Source: Cytophagaceae bacterium UBA6715
GTDB lineage: Bacteria; Bacteroidota; Bacteroidia; Cytophagales; Spirosomataceae
DNA: 64,000 nt
Reading direction: 5' to 3'
Assembly: GCA_002454335.1 (NCBI GenBank)
Contig: DKIP01000020.1
Location: 14,365 to 78,364 of the forward strand
Position numbers and translations under genes: made by a program. Each line of letters begins with the position of its first letter. Positions within the stretch are counted from its first letter, which is position 1. This document shows, in pieces, positions 9,801-18,619 of the stretch. The notes beneath the pieces were generated by a model. That model had not been told where the DNA came from and made no database searches. It saw only the letters and a list, made by a program, of their open reading frames with translations.

Positions 9801-10377
9801 GGATGAATACAAAGTGGAGATTCAAAATTTCACTAATTCAACCGTATCACAACTGGATTCAAAACCTGGTGTGGTTCAATCCGTTGCAGGGATTGTAACG
9901 AAAGTCAATGTACGGACATCAGCGAATGGGAATCAGTTTATGATTTTTACTTTGGAGGATTATTCAGGTAATTATGAGTTTGCATTATTTGGCAAAGATT
10001 ACATTGAGTTTGAACGATTTATAGGTCAAGATCGAATGTTGTTTTTACAGGGTTCTTATCAGCAAAAAAATCGATATATGGAACAAATGGTCTTTAAGAT
10101 TCAATCCATCGAATTATTGTCTGAGGTTTTGGAGGAGCGGACGAAAGAAATGAAGCTTTCTTTGCACTTGAAAAATTTGACGCCAGCGCTCATGAATAAT
10201 CTATATGATGTCTTGGAGCGAAACAAAGGAAACAAGAAACTCGTTATAGAAGTGTTTGATGAAGAAGAGAAATTGCAAATGGACTTTTTGTCTCGTAAAA
10301 TGCAAATCCGAATTGGAAAAACGTTAATCGCTGATTTAATCGACTTAGAAAAAGTAGGTTTCCGATTAATTTCATAA
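6817..10377 (+). CDS. dnaE: DNA polymerase III alpha subunit
   Basis: Replicative DNA polymerase catalytic subunit of 1186 residues. The N-terminal PHP domain begins with HLHNHSQFSLLDG (H5, H7). The polymerase catalytic aspartates are D411 and D413 in PDIDTDFDDEG and D586 in KMDFLGLKTL. The helix-hairpin-helix region follows near residues 850-900. An OB-fold domain near residues 1010-1060 (VAGIVTKVNVRTS onward) and a short C-terminal tail complete the usual DnaE1 order. A separate proofreading subunit is expected elsewhere. It lies between the DUF2461 gene and trxA, the latter having its own promoter box. Confidence 0.98.
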   Translation: MQFSHLHNHSQFSLLDGASKISSMFKKAKADNMPAVAITDHGNMFGVFQFVAEAGKQGVKPIVGCEFYLVADRHKQSFTKEQKDKRYHQLFLAKNPEGYQNLVKLCSLGFMEGMYSKYPRIDKELVLKYHKGLIATTCCLGASVPQAILRSGEVEAEKEFKWWLDLFGEDYYIEVQNHHIPEQQTVNEVLLKFAKKYHVKVIASNDSHYLDQKDANAHDILLCINTGEKQATPTYKDIDDGSEMKGKRFAFYNDQFYFKTTEEMTKLWSHVPEAIDNTNEIVGKVETLKLTKDVMLPNFQIPTNFQSQDDYLEHLTMEGAKKRYVDIDQVVEERLRFELYTIRTMGFAGYFLIVADFIQAGRDLGVYVGPGRGSAAGSVVAYCLGITNIDPIKYNLLFERFLNPDRKSLPDIDTDFDDEGRQKVIDYVVDKYGKNQVAHIATYGTMAAKMSIKDVARVLDLPLSESNALAKLVPEKPKITLERIFNAPLNGDKSLADKEGLNPEEIEQVKQLRQIKESGGLPATVIENALVLEGSVRGTGIHAAGIIIAPSDLTDILPVAASKDVALLITQYDGSVIENAGVIKMDFLGLKTLSILKEAVRLIKQNHGVDIVLDDLPLDDKATFELYQRAETNGTFQFESPGMQKHLRDLKPDQFSDLIAMNALFRPGPMVYIPNYIARKHGREAIEYDLPEMEEYLNDTYGITVYQEQVMLLSQKLANFSKGDADVLRKAMGKKDKATIDKMKGKFMEGGQANNHPAPKLEKIWTDWEAFAQYAFNKSHSTCYGLVAYQTGYLKANYPSEFMAAVLSNSLGNIEKITFFMDECKRMGIPLLVPDVNESSRTFAVNKKGHIRFGLGAIKGVGDAAVDAIVEERSKNGEYKDIYDFVSRINVRQVNKKSMESLALAGAFDCFTEVQRSHYFVTEDGTSFIDKIVRYASRMAELKAEATQSLFGDLGAGTGNDIAKPRLPVSETWSVMEQLKNEKEVVGVYISGHPLDEYKVEIQNFTNSTVSQLDSKPGVVQSVAGIVTKVNVRTSANGNQFMIFTLEDYSGNYEFALFGKDYIEFERFIGQDRMLFLQGSYQQKNRYMEQMVFKIQSIELLSEVLEERTKEMKLSLHLKNLTPALMNNLYDVLERNKGNKKLVIEVFDEEEKLQMDFLSRKMQIRIGKTLIADLIDLEKVGFRLIS

Positions 10378-10416
10378 ATAATTTGTTGGGAACTAATTCT
10401 TACAGTTGAAATGTTA

Positions 10417-10424
10417 TAATTTTG
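10417..10424 (+). promoter_or_regulatory. -7 box for trxA
   Basis: TAATTTTG matches the Bacteroidota -7 consensus TAnnTTTG exactly and lies 21 bases before the trxA ATG, in the gap after dnaE. No TTG stands at the usual -33 distance, so only the -7 element is supported. Confidence 0.5.
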
Positions 10425-10445
10425 AATTTTAAAATAAACTAGAAA

Positions 10446-10769
10446 ATGGGAAAATACGTAGAGGCAACAGATGCCAACTTTCAAGAATTAATTAGTGGAC
10501 CGACACCCGTATTAGTCGATTTTTGGGCTGAGTGGTGTGGACCTTGTAAAATGATTGGACCAATCGTAGAAGAGTTAGCGGGAGATGTAGAAGGACAAGC
10601 GGTTGTAGCTAAAATGAATGTAGATGCTAATTCAGCAGTACCTGCATCTTTGGGAATACGTTCAATTCCTACGTTGATGGTATTTAAGAATGGCGAAATG
10701 GTTGAGCGTTTAGTAGGTGGAAATATTCCAAAATCAGTTTTAGCTGAAACCTTGTTAAAGCACGCTTAA
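10446..10769 (+). CDS. trxA: Thioredoxin
   Basis: A 107-residue cytosolic thiol-disulfide oxidoreductase. The active site is WCGPCK with C31 and C34, and the cis-proline loop is RSIPTLMVF. Length and motif spacing are those of classical thioredoxin 1. There is no signal peptide, so it acts in the cytoplasm. It follows dnaE, a common neighbour in this phylum. Its stop codon abuts, with no intervening base, the stop of the convergent aminotransferase gene. Confidence 0.96.
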   Translation: MGKYVEATDANFQELISGPTPVLVDFWAEWCGPCKMIGPIVEELAGDVEGQAVVAKMNVDANSAVPASLGIRSIPTLMVFKNGEMVERLVGGNIPKSVLAETLLKHA

Positions 10770-11969
10770 TTAACTTTTATAGACTTTATCCATGGCTTGT
10801 AACAAAATGTTGCAAGCCATTTTTATTTCCTCATTTGTGATGACCAATGGCGGTGCAATGCGTAAGGAGTTATCGCAAAAAAGGAACCAGTCGGTGATTA
10901 GGCCATTTAAAATGCATTCATCGATTACGGCCTTCACCGTTTTGAAATCTTGCATTTCCACAGCAATCATCAATCCTACCCCTCTAAATTCTTTAATGAT
11001 GGGATGGATCAATAATTCCTTAAACAATTGATGTTTTTCTTCTATTTTATCAAGTAGTTGATTTTTTTGAATGAAATTTAAGGTTGCGTAGGATGCTGCG
11101 CAGGAAACGGGATGACCACCAAACGTTGTAATATGGCCTAAAACGGGTGCATAAGATAGCGTTTGCATCAAGGACTCGTTGGCTATAAATGCGCCAATGG
11201 GCATGCCCCCTCCCATTCCTTTCGCACTTAATAGAATATCTGGAATAATATCCATGGCTTGAAATGCCCAGAAAGTACCCGTTCTACCAAAACCCGTTTG
11301 AATTTCATCGAGCACCAATAAGCAACCAACTTCCGTACATCTTGCTCTCAGGGCTTTAAAATAGGCCTTAGAAGCTGTTTTTATACCAGCCTCCCCTCCT
11401 ACGATTTCAATGAATATGGCTGCTGTTTTTGTAGTTATTTGATTTAAATCATCCCAATTTCCATGTTGAATATGCCGAATATCGGGTAAAAGCGGTCGGA
11501 AACTATTTTTGAAATGTTCGTCTCCAGCCAGCGATAAAGCCCCTTGTGTTGCGCCATGGTAGGCATTCTGGCATGAAATGATTTCTTGCCGTTTAGTATA
11601 TCTTTTGGCCAATTTCATGGCCCCTTCTACAGCTTCAGTTCCAGAATTGGTGAAGTAAACCTGATTTAAGCTTTCTGTATTCGTTGATTTAGCCAAAGCT
11701 TCAGCAAGCAGTACTTGAGGACTTTGAATATATTCACCATAAACCATAAGGTGCATGTATTGATCCAATTGGTCCTTGATGGCTTTTACAACTTCTGGAT
11801 TACGGTGTCCAACATTCGAAACGGCTATACCTGATATTAGATCAATGTATTTTTTACCTGCTGTATCTGTTAAATAAATATGTTCCGCCGAATTAATTTC
11901 CAATGCCAAAGGTGCATCAGAGGTAGGCGCCATGTGTTTTTGAAAGAGTTGTCGATGTGTAAATCCCAT
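10770..11969 (-). CDS. Class III PLP-dependent aminotransferase
   Basis: A 399-residue class III aminotransferase of the acetylornithine/ornithine/4-aminobutyrate group. The PLP lysine is K250 in LLSAKGMGGGMPIG. The preceding LVLDEIQTGFGRTG motif and the early SGIAVSNVGHRNPEV segment are also typical. The substrate cannot be fixed from sequence, and no arginine-biosynthesis genes are adjacent. A CAAATTTA at 11977-11984 (TAAATTTG on its strand) fits the -7 consensus and would give a very short leader. It converges with trxA with no spacer. Confidence 0.88.
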   Translation of the reverse strand: MGFTHRQLFQKHMAPTSDAPLALEINSAEHIYLTDTAGKKYIDLISGIAVSNVGHRNPEVVKAIKDQLDQYMHLMVYGEYIQSPQVLLAEALAKSTNTESLNQVYFTNSGTEAVEGAMKLAKRYTKRQEIISCQNAYHGATQGALSLAGDEHFKNSFRPLLPDIRHIQHGNWDDLNQITTKTAAIFIEIVGGEAGIKTASKAYFKALRARCTEVGCLLVLDEIQTGFGRTGTFWAFQAMDIIPDILLSAKGMGGGMPIGAFIANESLMQTLSYAPVLGHITTFGGHPVSCAASYATLNFIQKNQLLDKIEEKHQLFKELLIHPIIKEFRGVGLMIAVEMQDFKTVKAVIDECILNGLITDWFLFCDNSLRIAPPLVITNEEIKMACNILLQAMDKVYKS

Positions 11970-12048
11970 ATCATTTCAAATTTACAGCCTTTTATTAAAT
12001 TATCAGTTTTTAACATGGTGTATTCCTATAATCTTCGAATCTTGCGTC

Positions 12049-14628
12049 ATGAAACTACTGTTATTCCTCCTATTTTTTCCACTTGCCATTTTAGCTCAAT
12101 CGTTGCAAGGTAGAGTCATTAATACACAGCAAGAGGCTTTGGCATTTACTTCCATTTGGTTGGAAAATACCAATCAAGGGACTTTGGCAAATGAAGATGG
12201 TCAATTTGAATTACAGCTAAAGTCGGGCAAAAATCGATTAGTTTTTCGGCATGTTGGCTTTGCCCCTCGGACTATAGAAGTGGAATTATCCGGCTCTGAA
12301 TCAAAGCGTGACTATGTTGTTCTGATGCAAGAGCAGGCAGTATCCCTAGAAGAAGTTAATATTCGTGCGCTGAAGGAAGATCCGGCTATAGGTATCATGC
12401 GAAGGATGATTTCGATGGCTCCATTTCACTTAAAAGAACTTAATGCTTATCAGGCCAAAGCATATATTAAAGGTAATGGGAAGATTAATTCTATTTCGAA
12501 GTTGGCCGATTTAGCTTTTGGAAAGCAATTGGAAAAAGATGCTGGAATCAAAGTAGGAAGAACCTATGTTTTAGAAGCGATTAATCAAGTAGATTATAAA
12601 CGACCTAATCAGATTAAAGAGCGTGTTATTTCAAATCGGAATAATTTACCCTTAGCGATGAAAACAGCTGATGCTCCAAATTTGCGGGCAACGCAGACTA
12701 ATTTTTATATGCCAAAAGTTTGGGGAGCATTAATTTCACCTGTATCACCGGCAGCTTTTCAATTTTATACTTTTAGTTATTTAGGTAGTTTTTCGCAAGG
12801 AGGAAAGACGATAAGTAAGATACAAGTTCGACCTAAATCCTTTTCAGTTGATCTTTTTGATGGAGAATTACTCGTTGTGGAGGATACTTGGAGTATATAT
12901 TCCTTGCGGCTGAATTTCAAGAATGGAAATGGTAATTTTGCGCTAAGCCAACAAAATGCTGAATTTCAGGGAGTTTGGATGCCTATTAATTATGAAATGC
13001 AGGCCAATATGCAAGCGCTCGGTTTAGGTTTCTCGGTCAATTATGTGACGCAAGTTAAATCTTATCAAATTCAAGTTAATCCTGGTTTTGTTGTTAAACC
13101 TCAGATTATTGAGGAGCGATTAGATAAATCCTTAGCCAAGGAGATTGATCGATCAAAGATCCAAGATGTTCAAAAAGCCTTTTCAGGAGAGATTACACGT
13201 AAAAAATTGAAACGTGTATTACAGAAAATTGCTAAAGAGGAGAAGAAATCAGATACATTGGCTATGAAGGGGATTAGTGCTGTATATGATATGCAAGTGG
13301 ATTCGCTTGCTAATAAGAAGTCCATAGAATTTTGGAATGAAGCTAGAGAAGTGCCTTTAACAGAAGCCGAATTAAGTGGGTTTAAAGAAGCCGATAGTTT
13401 ATATGTTATTGAGCGAGCGAAAATGGTTGTCGACTCTATTAATGCTTTACCAAAGTTTAAGTTACAGCACCTTTTTTATGCTAAGAAATATAATTTTGAG
13501 AAAGCAGGAATTGGTAATTCCTTTATGATGAATATGCTTGGTTTTGGTTTGTCGCCCGTGGATGGGTACTATCTTGACAGGAACTTGAACTTTAACCGCC
13601 AGTTGAATACAACTGATTATTGGAAGATAGGCACCAACATTCATGTTGGATTTCAGCGGAAAGCATTGAATGGGGATGTTTATTTTGATCGAAAATCGCA
13701 TGATGGCCGAGCTTTATTTAATGTGGCTACGGGATCCCAATTAGCGAACCAAAGTGATGCAAAAACAATTACGAGCGCCTATAATTCGAGTACCTCCTTA
13801 TTAACTTCTAAAAGCTATTTATATTGGTATCAAAAAGATTTTGTCCGTATTTTTTATGAATATCAAGTGCGAGCCTCATTGATTTTATCTGCACAAATTG
13901 AATACAGAAATAGAAGTATGTTATCAAATGTTGTTAAGCATGGTTGGTTTGGACTGGAGAATGAATTCAGGGAAAATGTTCCTATTTCAGATGAATTGAG
14001 TGATACTCGTTTTAAGACTCATAAGCAATGGAGTTTGGGTACATTCCTTACTTGGAAACCCGGGTCGACTTGGCGATTAATCAACCATGTTCGAAGAGAA
14101 GAGCGCACTGAGAATAATTTCACCTTAAAATTTAATACTCAAGTTGTTTTTGGAGATTATCCTTTTTCGTATGTCTCCATTCAAGCGGATCAATCATTCA
14201 ATTTAGGTCGATTAGGTAGATTAGCTTATCAAGTTCGTTACCAAGATTATTTAACAAAGCCTAGTATCTACTTAGATTTTACCCACTTTAATGGAAGTGA
14301 TATTAATTTCATTTCTAGTCAAGGCTATGTTTTTAGTACATTACCTATGTATACCTTTAGCACGAGTGGACAATCGCTTATTTTTCATCTGAAGTGGTCA
14401 CCACGTAAGTTTTTACTGTCGCAACAAAACTCGATTTATTTATATGGTATACGCGAGTCTTTACGATTTAGTGCTCTTTATACTCAAAATCGAATGGGTA
14501 AAGATGGATTTTATGAGCTAGCTTATTCTACTCAAGGGATTTTTAGAAGTTTAGGATTGGAACTAGCGAAACCGGTTGGAAATTGGGTGCCCTCACAATG
14601 GAAAGTTTCATTAACCTTGCCATTCTAG
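12049..14628 (+). CDS. DUF5686 outer-membrane protein with carboxypeptidase-regulatory-like domain
   Basis: An 859-residue exported protein. The signal peptide is residues 1-16 (ending ILAQ). A CarboxypepD_reg-like beta-sandwich follows at about 17-100 (LQGRVINTQQEALAFTSI; GTLANEDGQFEL). The rest resembles the DUF5686 family, a large region ending in an outer-membrane beta-barrel and closing with phenylalanine (SLTLPF). Barrel-type alternation is visible from about residue 500. The family is widespread in Bacteroidota, and its function is unknown to me. It stands alone between a divergent aminotransferase gene and hppA. A second, related protein is encoded at 20990-23344. Confidence 0.85.
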   Translation: MKLLLFLLFFPLAILAQSLQGRVINTQQEALAFTSIWLENTNQGTLANEDGQFELQLKSGKNRLVFRHVGFAPRTIEVELSGSESKRDYVVLMQEQAVSLEEVNIRALKEDPAIGIMRRMISMAPFHLKELNAYQAKAYIKGNGKINSISKLADLAFGKQLEKDAGIKVGRTYVLEAINQVDYKRPNQIKERVISNRNNLPLAMKTADAPNLRATQTNFYMPKVWGALISPVSPAAFQFYTFSYLGSFSQGGKTISKIQVRPKSFSVDLFDGELLVVEDTWSIYSLRLNFKNGNGNFALSQQNAEFQGVWMPINYEMQANMQALGLGFSVNYVTQVKSYQIQVNPGFVVKPQIIEERLDKSLAKEIDRSKIQDVQKAFSGEITRKKLKRVLQKIAKEEKKSDTLAMKGISAVYDMQVDSLANKKSIEFWNEAREVPLTEAELSGFKEADSLYVIERAKMVVDSINALPKFKLQHLFYAKKYNFEKAGIGNSFMMNMLGFGLSPVDGYYLDRNLNFNRQLNTTDYWKIGTNIHVGFQRKALNGDVYFDRKSHDGRALFNVATGSQLANQSDAKTITSAYNSSTSLLTSKSYLYWYQKDFVRIFYEYQVRASLILSAQIEYRNRSMLSNVVKHGWFGLENEFRENVPISDELSDTRFKTHKQWSLGTFLTWKPGSTWRLINHVRREERTENNFTLKFNTQVVFGDYPFSYVSIQADQSFNLGRLGRLAYQVRYQDYLTKPSIYLDFTHFNGSDINFISSQGYVFSTLPMYTFSTSGQSLIFHLKWSPRKFLLSQQNSIYLYGIRESLRFSALYTQNRMGKDGFYELAYSTQGIFRSLGLELAKPVGNWVPSQWKVSLTLPF

Positions 14629-14694
14629 TTGGAAATCTGCTCCAAATTCCATTAATTGTGCTAAATTTTTTTGAAATAATCTAAATCTTTATTT

Positions 14695-16875
14695 ATGAAT
14701 CAAATTGTTTACTTAGTTCCTGCGTTTGGAATTGTAGGATTGCTGTATACAGCATGGAAATTTAGTTGGGTGTCTAAACAAGATGCAGGAAATGACAAGA
14801 TGCAGGAGCTATCCGGTTACATTGCTGATGGAGCTATTGCCTTCTTAAAAGCAGAGTGGAAAATCTTAGCTTATTTTGCTATTCCGACCGCTATTTTGTT
14901 AGCTTGGTTGGGGACCCAAACAGGTTCAATGGATAATCCTATCCATTCATCACCTCTAATAGCGGTAGCTTTTATCATTGGTGCGATTTTTTCAGCAACA
15001 GCTGGATACATCGGAATGATTGTAGCAACGAAAGCCAATGTTCGTACGGCGGAAGCCGCTCGTACTTCATTAGCTAAGGCCTTGAACGTATCTTTTACGG
15101 GAGGTTCAGTGATGGGTATGGGAGTTGCTGGTTTGGCAATTTTAGGTCTTGGTGGCTTGTTTATTGCGTTTTATCAATTATTTGCTGAAGGTCAAGCGTT
15201 GACTTCTGTTGAAATGAAAACGGCTATTGAAGTGTTAGCTGGGTTTTCTTTAGGAGCTGAATCGATTGCCTTATTTGCACGTGTGGGTGGTGGTATCTAT
15301 ACAAAAGCTGCTGACGTGGGTGCAGACTTAGTAGGTAAAGTAGAGGCTGGAATTCCAGAAGATGATGTTCGTAACCCTGCAACAATTGCAGATAACGTAG
15401 GAGATAACGTGGGTGACGTGGCTGGAATGGGTGCCGATTTATTTGGTTCTTATGTGGCAACGATCCTTGCAACGATGGTATTAGGCCAAGAAATTGAAGT
15501 TTCGGATAACTATGGAGGATTCTCTCCTGTCCTATTGCCTATGTTGATTGCTGGAGTAGGATTAATCGCTTCCTTGGTATCTACATTCTTCGTTCGAATT
15601 TCGAAAGAAACAGATTCAGTACAGAATGCCTTGAATTTAGGTAACTATACTTCGATTGCAATCACTTTTGTTACCTCTTATTTCTTGGTGACAAATATTT
15701 TACCTGAAAGTCTAAGCCTTCGTGGTACAACATTTACCGCGATGGATGTGTTCTTCGCGATTATTGTTGGATTAGTTGTGGGAACTTTGATGTCAATTAT
15801 CACGGAATATTACACTGCCATGGGTAAACGTCCGGTGGATTCGATCGTACAAAAATCAGGTACAGGTCATGCGACAAATATCATCGGTGGTTTAGCGGTA
15901 GGAATGGAATCAACGGTATTGCCAATCTTGGTATTAGCAGCGGGTATCATTGCATCTTATTACTTTGCAGGTATCTATGGTGTTTCTATCGCTGCGGCAG
16001 GTATGATGGCAACAACTGCTATGCAATTAGCGATTGATGCATTTGGTCCAATTGCGGATAACGCAGGTGGTATCGCTGAGATGTCACAATTGCCTTCTGA
16101 GGTGCGTGACCGTACAGATAATTTGGATGCTGTAGGTAATACGACCGCTGCAACGGGTAAAGGATTTGCTATTGCTTCGGCGGCGTTGACTTCTTTAGCT
16201 TTATTTGCTGCGTTTGTTGGTATTGCTGGTATTGATGCGATTGATATCTATAAAGCGGATGTTTTGGCAGGATTATTCGTGGGAGGAATGATTCCATTTA
16301 TTTTCTCTGCATTATGTATTTCTGCGGTGGGTAAGGCAGCGATGGAAATGGTGAACGAGGTTCGTCGTCAATTCCGTGAAATTCCTGGAATTATGGAATA
16401 CAAGGCAAAGCCAGAGTATGAAAAATGTGTGGCTATCTCGACTGAAGCCTCTATTCGTCAAATGATCCTTCCCGGTGCGATTGCTTTAATCGTTCCTGTG
16501 ATTGTTGGCTTTACGATGGGACCTGAAGTATTAGGTGGATTATTAGCCGGTGTAACGGTATCTGGCGTATTGATGGGAATTTTCCAATCAAACGCAGGTG
16601 GTGCTTGGGATAATGCGAAGAAATCGTTTGAGAAAGGTGTATTGATTGATGGTCAAACATTCAAGAAAGGTTCAGAGCCTCATAAAGCAGCTGTAACGGG
16701 AGACACGGTTGGTGATCCATTCAAAGACACCTCAGGTCCATCGATGAACATCTTGATTAAATTGATGTCGATTGTATCCTTAGTTATTGCGCCTTACATT
16801 CATTCAGGTAACAGCGCTGCGCATTCGAGTGTAAAATCGCCAGCTCCTATCGTTAAGATGGTAGCTAAGCGTTAA
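14695..16875 (+). CDS. hppA: Membrane-bound ion-translocating pyrophosphatase
   Basis: A 726-residue polytopic pump that couples PPi hydrolysis to export of H+ or Na+. The substrate motif [19 protein letters not shown] starts at residue 223. The [10 protein letters not shown] segment (481-490) has alanine at the position where K+-independent enzymes carry lysine, so the enzyme is predicted to be K+-dependent. The transported ion cannot be decided from the parts I can read. About sixteen hydrophobic segments are present. It is monocistronic and ends before a strong terminator shared with rplY. Confidence 0.96.
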   Translation: MNQIVYLVPAFGIVGLLYTAWKFSWVSKQDAGNDKMQELSGYIADGAIAFLKAEWKILAYFAIPTAILLAWLGTQTGSMDNPIHSSPLIAVAFIIGAIFSATAGYIGMIVATKANVRTAEAARTSLAKALNVSFTGGSVMGMGVAGLAILGLGGLFIAFYQLFAEGQALTSVEMKTAIEVLAGFSLGAESIALFARVGGGIYTKAADVGADLVGKVEAGIPEDDVRNPATIADNVGDNVGDVAGMGADLFGSYVATILATMVLGQEIEVSDNYGGFSPVLLPMLIAGVGLIASLVSTFFVRISKETDSVQNALNLGNYTSIAITFVTSYFLVTNILPESLSLRGTTFTAMDVFFAIIVGLVVGTLMSIITEYYTAMGKRPVDSIVQKSGTGHATNIIGGLAVGMESTVLPILVLAAGIIASYYFAGIYGVSIAAAGMMATTAMQLAIDAFGPIADNAGGIAEMSQLPSEVRDRTDNLDAVGNTTAATGKGFAIASAALTSLALFAAFVGIAGIDAIDIYKADVLAGLFVGGMIPFIFSALCISAVGKAAMEMVNEVRRQFREIPGIMEYKAKPEYEKCVAISTEASIRQMILPGAIALIVPVIVGFTMGPEVLGGLLAGVTVSGVLMGIFQSNAGGAWDNAKKSFEKGVLIDGQTFKKGSEPHKAAVTGDTVGDPFKDTSGPSMNILIKLMSIVSLVIAPYIHSGNSAAHSSVKSPAPIVKMVAKR

Positions 16876-16916
16876 TTGATTATAAGCGATTCTCGTATTA
16901 GGGAATCGCTAATTAT

Positions 16917-16954
16917 AAAAAAAAGCCCTTCGTCGATTGACGAAGGGCTTTTTT
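16917..16954. terminator. Bidirectional terminator between hppA and rplY
   Basis: A perfect 14-bp stem, AAAAGCCCTTCGTC (16921-16934) and GACGAAGGGCTTTT (16939-16952), surrounds the loop GATT. It has A-rich flanks on the left and T-rich flanks on the right, so it can stop both convergent transcripts. Confidence 0.92.
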
Positions 16955-16980
16955 AGTTCTATCAGAAACTCCGGAGGGAA

Positions 16981-17547
16981 TTAAGCGGTTAATTTACCTC
17001 TTAATGCTCTTGGGATATCGATTGTTGCAACTGGGTTAGAAGCTGGGTTTAAGATTTCGCAACCTTCAACTTTCAACTTGTTAACTTTTACCGTTTGACC
17101 TAAATCAAGGCCAGAGATATCTGCAGTAACAAAATCAGGAATGTTTGCTACTAAACCACGCAAAGATACTTTACGTAATTTTTGCACCATTTTACCCCCT
17201 TTAATAACGCCTGGAGAGTTTCCAATGATTTTAACCGGAACGTCAATTTTGATAGGCTTATCAGCAGTGATTTCTAAGAAATCAACGTGAAGAATCATTT
17301 CATTTACTGGGTGAAACTGAGCATCTTGCAAGATAGCACGGTGAATATCACCCTCAATGTTCAATTCTACTTCGTAAACATCTGAAGAATATAATAATTC
17401 GCGGAACAAGATCATTGGAACAGCGAAATGCAATTGCTCTTTACCACCATATAATACACATGGAGCTAATGCTTCTGCACGTAAATCTTTTGAACCTTTT
17501 GTACCTAGTGTAGCGCGTTTATACCCTACGATTTCTAACTTTTTCAT
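16981..17547 (-). CDS. rplY: 50S ribosomal protein L25/general stress protein Ctc
   Basis: A 188-residue L25/Ctc protein binding 5S rRNA: an N-terminal L25 domain (about 1-90) followed by the C-terminal TL5/Ctc beta domain. The start at 17547 gives MKKLEIVGYKRATLGTK, the normal N-terminus. A longer frame up to 17685 runs into the end of prs and its extra residues look unlike any L25, so it was rejected. It lies 61 bp downstream of prs, the usual Bacteroidota order, and probably shares its promoter. Confidence 0.95.
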   Translation of the reverse strand: MKKLEIVGYKRATLGTKGSKDLRAEALAPCVLYGGKEQLHFAVPMILFRELLYSSDVYEVELNIEGDIHRAILQDAQFHPVNEMILHVDFLEITADKPIKIDVPVKIIGNSPGVIKGGKMVQKLRKVSLRGLVANIPDFVTADISGLDLGQTVKVNKLKVEGCEILNPASNPVATIDIPRALRGKLTA

Positions 17548-17608
17548 TTTGTTTTTGTTAGTGTTTCCAGTCTTTCGCTCGAAGGCTATCCCCTGAAAAC
17601 GGTTGAAA

Positions 17609-18550
17609 TTAATATTTAATAAATAATGAACTGATAGACTCGTGATCACGGATACGACCGATTGCCTTCGCAAATAACTCAGCAACTGATAATACCTTAA
17701 TTTTGTCGCATGCTTGTTTTTGAGGAATCGTATCGGTCACCAATAACTCAGTCAACACTGAATTAGAAATGTTCTCATACGCCTTTCCAGATAAAACTGG
17801 GTGAGTTACCACCGCACGAACAGAATTTGCACCCTTATCCATTAATAATTGAGCGGCTTTACACAAGGTACCACCGGTGTCAATTAAGTCATCGACTAAG
17901 ACTACATCTGCGCCTTTCACATCACCAATTAATTGCATGGAAGCAATTTCATTAGCACGTTTCCGGTGCTTATCGCAAATAACCATTTCCGCATTGAAGA
18001 ATTTGGCCATGTTACGCGTACGTACTACACCTCCCACATCTGGAGAAGCGAATACGATGTTTTGTAAATTCAATGATTTCAAATAAGGAACAAAAATGGC
18101 GTTTCCTTCCAAGTGATCTACTGGAAAATCCATGAATCCTTGAATCTGACCTGCATGTAAGTCAATCGTCATTAAACGATCCGCTCCAGCAGCTGTCAAT
18201 AAATTGCCAATCAATTTTGCTCCAATACCCACACGCGGACGATCTTTACGATCTTGACGTGAGTAACCAAAATAAGGAATAACTGCAGTCACATAGTGTG
18301 CAGAAGCTCTTCTTGCCGCATCAATCATCAGTAACAATTCCATCAAGTTATCAGCCGTGGGAAATGTTGATTGAATAATAAATACATCACAGCCGCGAAC
18401 TGATTCATCAAAACTCGGTGACATTTCACCATCTGAGAATCGTAATGTGGTAACAGCTCCTAAATCTTTTCCATAATATTTGGCGATTTCTTTTGCCAAA
18501 TAATTAGAAGCCGAACCTGAGAAAATTTTAACTGCGTTAATCGCTGCCAT
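17609..18550 (-). CDS. prs: Ribose-phosphate pyrophosphokinase
   Basis: Makes PRPP from ribose 5-phosphate and ATP for nucleotide, histidine and tryptophan synthesis. The 313 residues include the ATP/Mg segment around IDLHAGQIQGF and the PRPP-binding loop VVLVDDLIDTGGTL. The catalytic flexible loop (DKHRKRA) is present. The ATG at 18550 gives a family-standard N-terminus (KIFSGSASNYLA). It is followed by rplY and preceded by its own promoter, which overlaps the terminator of the upstream aconitase gene. Confidence 0.97.
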   Translation of the reverse strand: MAAINAVKIFSGSASNYLAKEIAKYYGKDLGAVTTLRFSDGEMSPSFDESVRGCDVFIIQSTFPTADNLMELLLMIDAARRASAHYVTAVIPYFGYSRQDRKDRPRVGIGAKLIGNLLTAAGADRLMTIDLHAGQIQGFMDFPVDHLEGNAIFVPYLKSLNLQNIVFASPDVGGVVRTRNMAKFFNAEMVICDKHRKRANEIASMQLIGDVKGADVVLVDDLIDTGGTLCKAAQLLMDKGANSVRAVVTHPVLSGKAYENISNSVLTELLVTDTIPQKQACDKIKVLSVAELFAKAIGRIRDHESISSLFIKY

Positions 18551-18579
18551 GTTGTTTGTTAAGGGCTTAATTATAAAAA

Positions 18580-18612
18580 TTAAGGCGCAAAATTAGACAT
18601 TTTACGCCTTAA
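18580..18612 (-). terminator. Terminator of the aconitase gene overlapping the prs promoter
   Basis: A long inverted repeat, TTAAGGCG-c-AAAAT (18580-18593) and ATTTT-a-CGCCTTAA (18599-18612), has a 5-nt loop and one mismatch. It starts 8 bp past the aconitase stop. On the minus strand it is followed by TTTTTAT, so it can act as a rho-independent terminator. The prs -7 box lies inside it. Confidence 0.65.
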
Positions 18613-18618
18613 GTCAAA
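18588..18618 (-). promoter_or_regulatory. prs promoter
   Basis: On the minus strand TTTG (18618-18615), 19 bases, then TAATTTTG (18595-18588) match the full Bacteroidota -33/-7 consensus. The predicted transcript starts about 30 bases before the prs ATG at 18550. Confidence 0.75.
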
Positions 18619-18619
18619 T

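Noticed and set aside
17548..17685. Longer N-terminus for rplY
   Set aside because: It would overlap the end of prs by 77 bp and add residues unlike any L25 protein.
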